A stretch of DNA of 64,000 nucleotides from Blasia pusilla. Its lineage: Eukaryota; Marchantiophyta; Marchantiopsida; Blasiales. The notes under the pieces were generated by a model. The model was not told where the DNA came from and did not search any database. It saw nothing but the letters and a program-made list of their open reading frames with translations. The position numbers and the translations under genes are program-made. The DNA lies in the NCBI GenBank assembly GCA_050084515.1, contig CM114274.1, positions 1,798,001 through 1,862,000 of the forward strand, given 5' to 3'. Position 1 is the first letter of the stretch, and the number at the start of each line of letters is the position of its first letter. This document shows, piece by piece, positions 58,412 through 64,000 of this stretch.

Positions 58412-61362
58412 TTAGTAGACTTGCAACATGTCACATCGCTCAGCCATCCTCCGGAACTCTGTGAGAGTTAGCTGCGCAGGGAAAGTAATGTCAGCAGAAA
58501 TCTTTCAGATCCATGGGAAACCATTTGAGAAAGTTTTGAAGCAAGTGCAATTTCTACTGTTAAGCAAAACTTACAACACCATCATTGTTCTCATCAAAAA
58601 TGTCGATCATATCTTGTAGCTCTTCCTCTGTCCAAACAAAATTTTGCTCAGCTGCTGCAATCTCCAGGTGCGTCAGGGAAAGATTGCCTTCACTGTTTCC
58701 TGTGAGAGGACACACCATACATCAAAGCCATTGGGTAAATTATGGAATAGGTTCTCGGCATCTACTTAATCATCAGCGGGCCAATGACCTCTCCATAGGG
58801 TTGTCACATTTCCCTTCCTATCATACTCTGGAGGAAATCATCAACATGAAGTATGAAACAAAATGAAAAGACTAGACAGCAAAACTTTACAAAATTAAGT
58901 GAGATGCCCAGAATTAAACGATGAAAATGATTATATTGTTTCAGTATGACATGCTTCTGCCATTTACAGGCACTTCTACTCAAGCATTTGTCCATCTTCG
59001 GTTGTCTTCTAAACCTCATTTCTAAATTTTCTTGCAGTCTACTTACAGGTGGCTTAGTCTCATTAATGAGACTGCGTAAGTTCATTTCCATGGCTGAGTC
59101 ATATTTTGAATTTCATTCCTTGTTACATTGATCCCCCCTTCTTCAAATACTATACATTGCTGCTAGGAATTATGGGTGAATTAATATAGATATGGATATA
59201 CAATCACTCAAACCAATGGAGAGTACACATAACATCAAGGGAAAAACATGTTTAGGACAATTAGGACCCATGCCAATTACTAATGTATCATCATCCCTTG
59301 AACCTTGCAAACCAAAGATCTTCAGAAGGACCCAGTGCTAAAAGAAATTGCATGGCTAGAGTGCCTGTGTTACAGAATTAAAACCTACCAGTAATATCTC
59401 TCCCCTGCCAGGAAAGAGATTAGTCAGTCCTAACCTGAGTTGATAAATCGAGATAATATCATCTCTTCATGATTTCATTGTATATTCTGCCGTGGAGAAG
59501 GAAAGTTGTATGGTCGACTGCCGAGGTGGTCAGCTATACAACCTGAGCCTGAAATGAATCTACAGAGGAAGGGTGAGAGGGTTGAAGGAGATGACCTAGT
59601 CTGCAGAATCTTGACTGGGAAGACATTCTGCATAATACTGCGCCATCATGATTCCAGTACAGTTTAAGGGATGGTTCAGATTTCCAAAGTGGCATCTTAT
59701 GTGATTCAGGAGAATCATTGAGACCTTAGGTCAAAATTCACGTATTGAATCACCAAGCCTTGAATTTCCAGCCATAACACTTACTTGGTGCATGCAGGGC
59801 TTTGTTCAAAACAGCTGATTCCACGCCATAAAAAAAGGATAGAATCACCAAGATCTTTTAGCTTGGTAACTGAGTTTGAATTTCTGAGGTGGGTGGTAAG
59901 AATTCTCAGCAATGATTTTGATGTGCATCACTGACTCTCCAACTCAAAACTTTAAAACTGTATGCAAGGGGATTATTCAGCTTACCAACAATGGAGAAAA
60001 AGAAATCATCGATGTCACTTTCCATGAATTTCAGATCCCTAAGCCTCTGCAAAAATATTCACTTCACTCATCAACGCCATGTAGAGGCGAGGGCCGAGGA
60101 GCAGCCACTAAAATATTGAATTGTGCTTATGATAAAGCTTTACAGCAGAGCCACTTAGTTGCATACCTTTTTCCCCTTCTGTCCAGTAGTTCCACGATTG
60201 CCAGCGCTCCTCAAGCAAGGTTCTCCTCTGGCTTCATCGTCTCCCATGGAAAGCTTTAATGCCTGGAAATAAGGAAGTTTAGGGGCTTTAAGATTCATGC
60301 ACAAAAAGATTTCACGGAAACTCGAGGTGTAATACAGTGGAATTACCTTTTGAAGATCTTCATTATCCGTGTCATTCTCATTTGGAAATTGAAGCGGGTT
60401 GGATGAAACCTTCGAACGAGATTTGAGTGGCATAGCTCGTTTCCGTGTGGAACGAGCTGTTTTTCCTTCTTTTGGCTTCTGCATAGTCCGATGGATGTTT
60501 GTTAGCATCCTCCGCCAACACAATCGATGGCCCAACAACAGGAGGGATCTATTCCACCGTGAGAAATAAGTTGCAAGGAACAATTGGACACCTTCTCAGC
60601 CCATATGACCACACAATTCTGCCTTAAAATGCACGAAAGGAATTTCCACAACACGAGCCTTTCAGTACAACAATCCAATATGCTATTTCGTAAGGGAAAA
60701 ATCACATGGAACCAGCCTCACCGTCGAAGGAGGCTAACCAAGAAGACCATACGCAGGTCCGAATGAGAATGTGAAAGAAGCAGTCCATTGTTCAAGCAGA
60801 AAGACCACGCTCAAACTAGGAGTGCCGGCATTCCATGCTCCACCTACGAGAAGATTCCTACCTTATTGGGCTTTGTTAAAAGATCATGATCATCTGGTTC
60901 GTCCTCTTCGTCAGGTTCTTCTGAATCCGACTCACCACTAGGTTCGTACTCAACGTCCTGCTGTTCCTCAGGGAAATCGACCTTTAGAACCTCATTTGCT
61001 TCATGGCTTTTCTTTCTCTTCCCAAAGCCGGAGGAGAAAAGTCCAAAGTCTGATTCAGAGTCGGAAGGTGGTGCAGAACTACTACTGCTCCAATCCACAA
61101 TTTTGGTGGGGGTCTTGCTGAGAGTGCTGAGGCGCGTCGACCTTCTCTGGTAGACGTCCAAGTCTGCCTTCTCTTTCCCCTTTCCTTTCATCACCGTAGC
61201 CTTCTTCGCCCCAAAAGATTCCAGGGCTGTGGCAACCTCTTGAACGTGCAGAGAGGCGAGAATATCGCGGTTGCGCTGAATGCGCTCCAATCTCTCCTTC
61301 TCATACTCGGTAAGACCAGACTCCCGAGTTTCCATGTCTTCCTCCTCTCCGCTGCTGCTCAT
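58412..61362 (-). CDS. EF-hand protein with acidic, Ser-rich N-terminal region, 6 exons
   Basis: Minus-strand exons are 61362-60862, 60478-60347, 60262-60167, 60046-59986, 58699-58575 and 58471-58412. All introns are GT-AG, and the joined frame is open for 324 aa. The start MSSSGEEEDMETRE was preferred to an upstream in-frame Met at 61458. Residues about 15-40 (LTEYEKERLERIQRNRDILA) form a charged helix. 85-210 is acidic/Ser-rich with basic clusters (KRKK, TRKRAMPLKSR) that look nuclear. The C-terminus has an EF-hand pair. One half is degenerate (SDIDDFFFSIVGNSEGNLSL). The last loop, DENNDGVLTLTE (residues 299-310), has D-N-D-V-T-E at positions 1, 3, 5, 7, 9 and 12, so it should bind calcium. 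I do not recognise the family by name. A calcium-responsive nuclear role is inference. Confidence 0.8.
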
Positions 61363-62243
61363 AGTGTTCCACTGCGCTTGAGAGAGAAGAAATGAGGAGT
61401 CGCAGCATAAAAGTGCTACAACCCCTTCGAGCTCCGTCTTCTCCAATGCTACCAACAACCATCGACGTACCCGAATGAAGCAACCGGCGTCAGCTCTCGA
61501 GATGCGACCAGAAAGGCAACTCCGACTGCTTCAGCGTCGAACTGTGGAACGGCGAAATTGGGGGCGTCTGTCTTTAACGTCTCTGCAGTTTCAGTCTTTC
61601 ATAGGATTATCTACTGTAATCCGCCATGCAATCCCACTTGAGATGCAATTGTCTGCTACACAATCCGTTACACGAGGCATGTCTCGAGATCGTTCGCACC
61701 ATCCGATCTCGGTTCAGGACACCATACCATTCCTTCTATAATCTTCAAATGCTCCTGTTCAATCCGTACTCCTATCCGAATTGCCGCTTCACTTCACATT
61801 CTCTACTTCGATCCACATTCGTATTCTCCTCCGTTTTGCCCCCATGACTTCAACTCCTCTAATGCGAACCGCATTCATATGCTTCCCGTTTCGCCCCTTC
61901 GCTTCATATACCTCTGTATAGCCTCTTCACTTCACTCTGTATAGACCCCAAATTCGTGCCAACCAAGCATAAGGTTCGTTTATTCTCGGAGGGTTTTCCA
62001 TTGTTCTTCACAGGGAGGGAGATGTGGGAAGATTATTTAATTACATGGAGAAAGAAATATAATTACTAACTCTATGGAATATAATTTCAATAAGTGAAAC
62101 AAGAGAAGAAAGAGATTTAGTAGGTTTGAAGGAGGTATGAGTGAGGGCTCAATGCAAATAGAAACCAGAGTACTTAGATGGAGAGACTCTACACAAATTT
62201 ATGGAGGATGTCATACCCATATAATATAGATTGTTACGTAACA
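61363..62243. other. 5' flank of the EF-hand gene and unassigned DNA
   Basis: 61363-61700 is the presumed promoter and 5' UTR of the minus-strand gene. Plus-strand frames at 61475-61847 lack any motif. Nothing else was recognised. Confidence 0.4.
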
Positions 62244-62442
62244 TCTATATTATTATTAGAGACGGCCTTCTTGATTTGCAAACATTTCTAAGTTTGACAT
62301 GTGGTGACCAAGCAACAAGAAAATGTTTCTCCTTATACGGGCAGCAAGAAAATGTTTTCCATTTTACGGGCAAGAAGAAAAAATAAATTTGCCTACAAGA
62401 TTAGTCCCTTCAATCCCGTACATGGCACAGGCTATCCTCTAG
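62244..62442 (+). mobile_element. Non-autonomous Helitron (199 bp), second copy
   Basis: It starts TCTATATTATTATTAGAG and ends with the hairpin CCGTACATGGCACAGG and GCTATCCTCTAG. The base before is A and the base after is T, the Helitron target rule. It is an inverted partner of 53815-54014, about the same length, with shared internal blocks (GACATGTGGTGACCAAGCAA on this strand). Confidence 0.75.
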
Positions 62443-62569
62443 TAGATGGTATTGTCATACACATATAAACACAAGAAATTATTTTCACTTATAGCATACA
62501 CATATATATTACATATATGATTATGTTTCAAAATATTTTTTAAAAATATTCAAGTATCTTACAAGTGTC

Positions 62570-63010
62570 GGTTTTAGACTCGTAGACGGAGGGAGTTTGG
62601 AGTATGTTCGCATTACAGAGACCCTCACATTTCGGATTCAACCCAAGATTGATGTCAACATGTACCCGGAGAAGATGGATGATCTCAATCCACTATTTCT
62701 CTTTGAGTCTAGAAATGGGATGAAGAGAAATAGAATATGAAGGCCAACAGTGGAGAGAGCAAAGCGAATCGGATCAGCTCGGGAGGCAAACATGGAAATC
62801 ATCGCCACAAAAGACGTTCATAGTGGCAATGGAATAGGAAGGATGTATTGGGTCATGAACAACACTATGATTTCAAGTGTGACATGGGTGTATGTGATGC
62901 ATATCTGTTGCTTTCCCACATGTTCTTGTGATGACTTTGTCCAAAGAGAGACAAGTGGGAAAAGGTATTTCCCTTGTAAGCACATGTACTATGTGTTGCT
63001 TGTAGTTTAA
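62570..63010 (+). pseudogene. SWIM zinc-finger fragment (MULE/FAR1-type)
   Basis: CCFPTCSCDDFVQRETSGKR then FPCKHMYYVLLV (62910-63008) is a SWIM zinc finger: C-x-C then C-x-H. It is the type found near the C-terminus of Mutator-like transposases and FAR1-related proteins. Upstream, EKMDDLNPLFLFESRNG (62665-62720) may be part of the same protein. The frame ends soon after the finger. No DDE core is seen, so the source is uncertain. Confidence 0.55.
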
Positions 63011-63513
63011 GTGAGTCAGAGGTAGGATTAGGAATCTACCAACCAAATTTGTCACTCAAAAAAGTGCGAAGTATTTTAAACAAACCACTTTGAGGATGCA
63101 AAATGAGGTCTTAGATTGTACTTTGAAGTGCCAAAATGTTCACTACGAGCTTGAACTCTAATCACCTATGGATAAATGATGAAGTTTTTTCAGATCTTGG
63201 ATGGAAAAAGGGATTTGTTCCACATTTGTGATTCCAATGATTTTTTTTATTTTTCTTTAGTTTGAACAAGTTGCAACCCGTCGGATTCTGGCGGGTTGAC
63301 AGAAGGTGGAAGAGAAAAAACCAATCTGTGGGAGTGACTAAGCACATTCAACAAAATTGAAAAAATGTTCACAAAAAAAAATTCCTCTCTTCAACCCAAC
63401 GGAAACTCTCTTCAAACCACATGAAGCTCTCTTCAAAAAAATGTATCTCTTTGGGTTGAAGATAGTTTCCTCTCTCCCCTCTCCTCTCTTCCTCTCCTCT
63501 TACGGCACCTCAG
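63011..63513. other. Unassigned DNA with pyrimidine tract before the RT fragment
   Basis: No gene. 63380-63500 carries three ACTCTCTTCAA-type repeats and a CTCTCCCCTCTCCTCT tract that ends in TCAG at 63513, where RT homology begins abruptly. Confidence 0.4.
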
Positions 63514-64000
63514 GTGAAAGCGATCCTCAAATGGAAGCCGCCTTCTACATTGAAGGGAATGAGGAGGTTTATCGGCGTGGTTGATTTTTACCAGACTTAT
63601 GTAAGGAAATTTTCGGGAAAAGTGAGACCTCTCACTGATTGGACCGCAAAGTTTGCTAACACGACCTGGACCCAAGAAGTGAATGAGGCGTTCGACGGAG
63701 TCAAGGAGATCCTATCGCAGGAGCCAGTGGTGACATTGTCAGAGTTTGACAAACCGTTCAAGATGCATACTGATGCTAGTGATTTCGCTATTGCAAGAAT
63801 GTTGGTGCATGAAGGGAGACCTGTAGCGTACAAGAGCAAGAAGCTTAGCCACACCGAATGGAGGTGGCCCACTCATGAGAAAGAGTTGTTCGCGGTGGCC
63901 CATTGCTTGAGGAAGTGGCGTAACTATTTGGGACTTCATAAGACTTGAGTATTCACCGATAATTTATCACTCAAGTATTTTGAGACCGAGGATCAAGTGA
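63514..64000 (+). pseudogene. Ty3/gypsy RT-RNase H fragment (other family), runs off the window
   Basis: ILKWKPPSTLKGMRRFIGVV, FYQTYVRKFSGKVRPL (RT connection), FKMHTDASDFAIARMLVHEG, VAYKSKKLSHTEWRWPTHEK, ELFAVAHCLRKWRNYL and, after a TGA at 63946-63948, VFTDNLSLKYFE (RNase H). It is a different Ty3 lineage from E1-E3 (TDAS instead of TDWS; WRWPTHEKEL). The RT palm is missing on the left. The right end is cut by the window. Confidence 0.82.

Overview
This is nuclear DNA of a land plant (streptophyte). Three spliced host genes with GT-AG introns and plant protein families sit in a large mass of decayed transposable elements. The genes are a chloroplast-type SET-domain (Rubisco LSMT-family) protein, a guanosine deaminase and an EF-hand protein. 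The species cannot be named from the sequence. The TE content does not look like a compact angiosperm genome and would fit a bryophyte, lycophyte, fern or gymnosperm, but that is inference.

Layout. (1) 1-2140: AT-rich dispersed repeat and unassigned DNA. (2) 2140-9985, + strand: element E1, a decayed Ty3/gypsy retrotransposon. Its order is gag with zinc knuckles, aspartic protease, C5-cytosine DNA methyltransferase (DNMT3/DRM-like), RT-RNase H, integrase, PHD finger. A solo LTR of another family (about 5279-6288) sits inside its methyltransferase. (3) 9986-17400: non-coding, with an LTR-like fragment and a 49-bp degenerate tandem array. (4) 17875-22390, +: intact 11-exon SET-domain gene. (5) 24003-45150, -: a Helitron (Rep/helicase) split by retrotransposon E3 (26077-43377). 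E3 is itself split inside gag by E2 (30097-39381). E2 is the most complete copy of the same methyltransferase/PHD family, flanked by a 4-bp GCAC duplication, with a 5S-rRNA-like segment in its leader. (6) 45150-54120: TE debris, including an integrase fragment, a hAT transposase fragment, a kinase-like pseudogene, a (TA)n tract, a second copy of the solo LTR, and an LTR split by an AT-rich repeat and a 200-bp non-autonomous Helitron. (7) 54980-57206, +: guanosine deaminase. (8) 58412-61362, -: EF-hand protein. (9) 62244-64000: a second 199-bp non-autonomous Helitron, a SWIM zinc-finger fragment and the edge of another Ty3 pol.

The most interesting system is the E1/E2/E3 family. These retrotransposons carry their own de novo-type DNA cytosine methyltransferase between protease and RT, and a PHD finger after integrase. 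E2 and E3 share an odd terminal topology, B...A-B-A, instead of two simple LTRs. It resembles the split direct repeats of PAT/DIRS elements, although these elements carry a DDE integrase. Every copy seen is inactivated. Several stops sit where a sister sequence keeps CAG, consistent with deamination of methylated CHG cytosines. Sister copies lost complementary parts of the methyltransferase: E1 lost the catalytic Cys, and E2 lost the target-recognition region.

The host genes do not form a pathway together. They are ordinary single genes between repeats.
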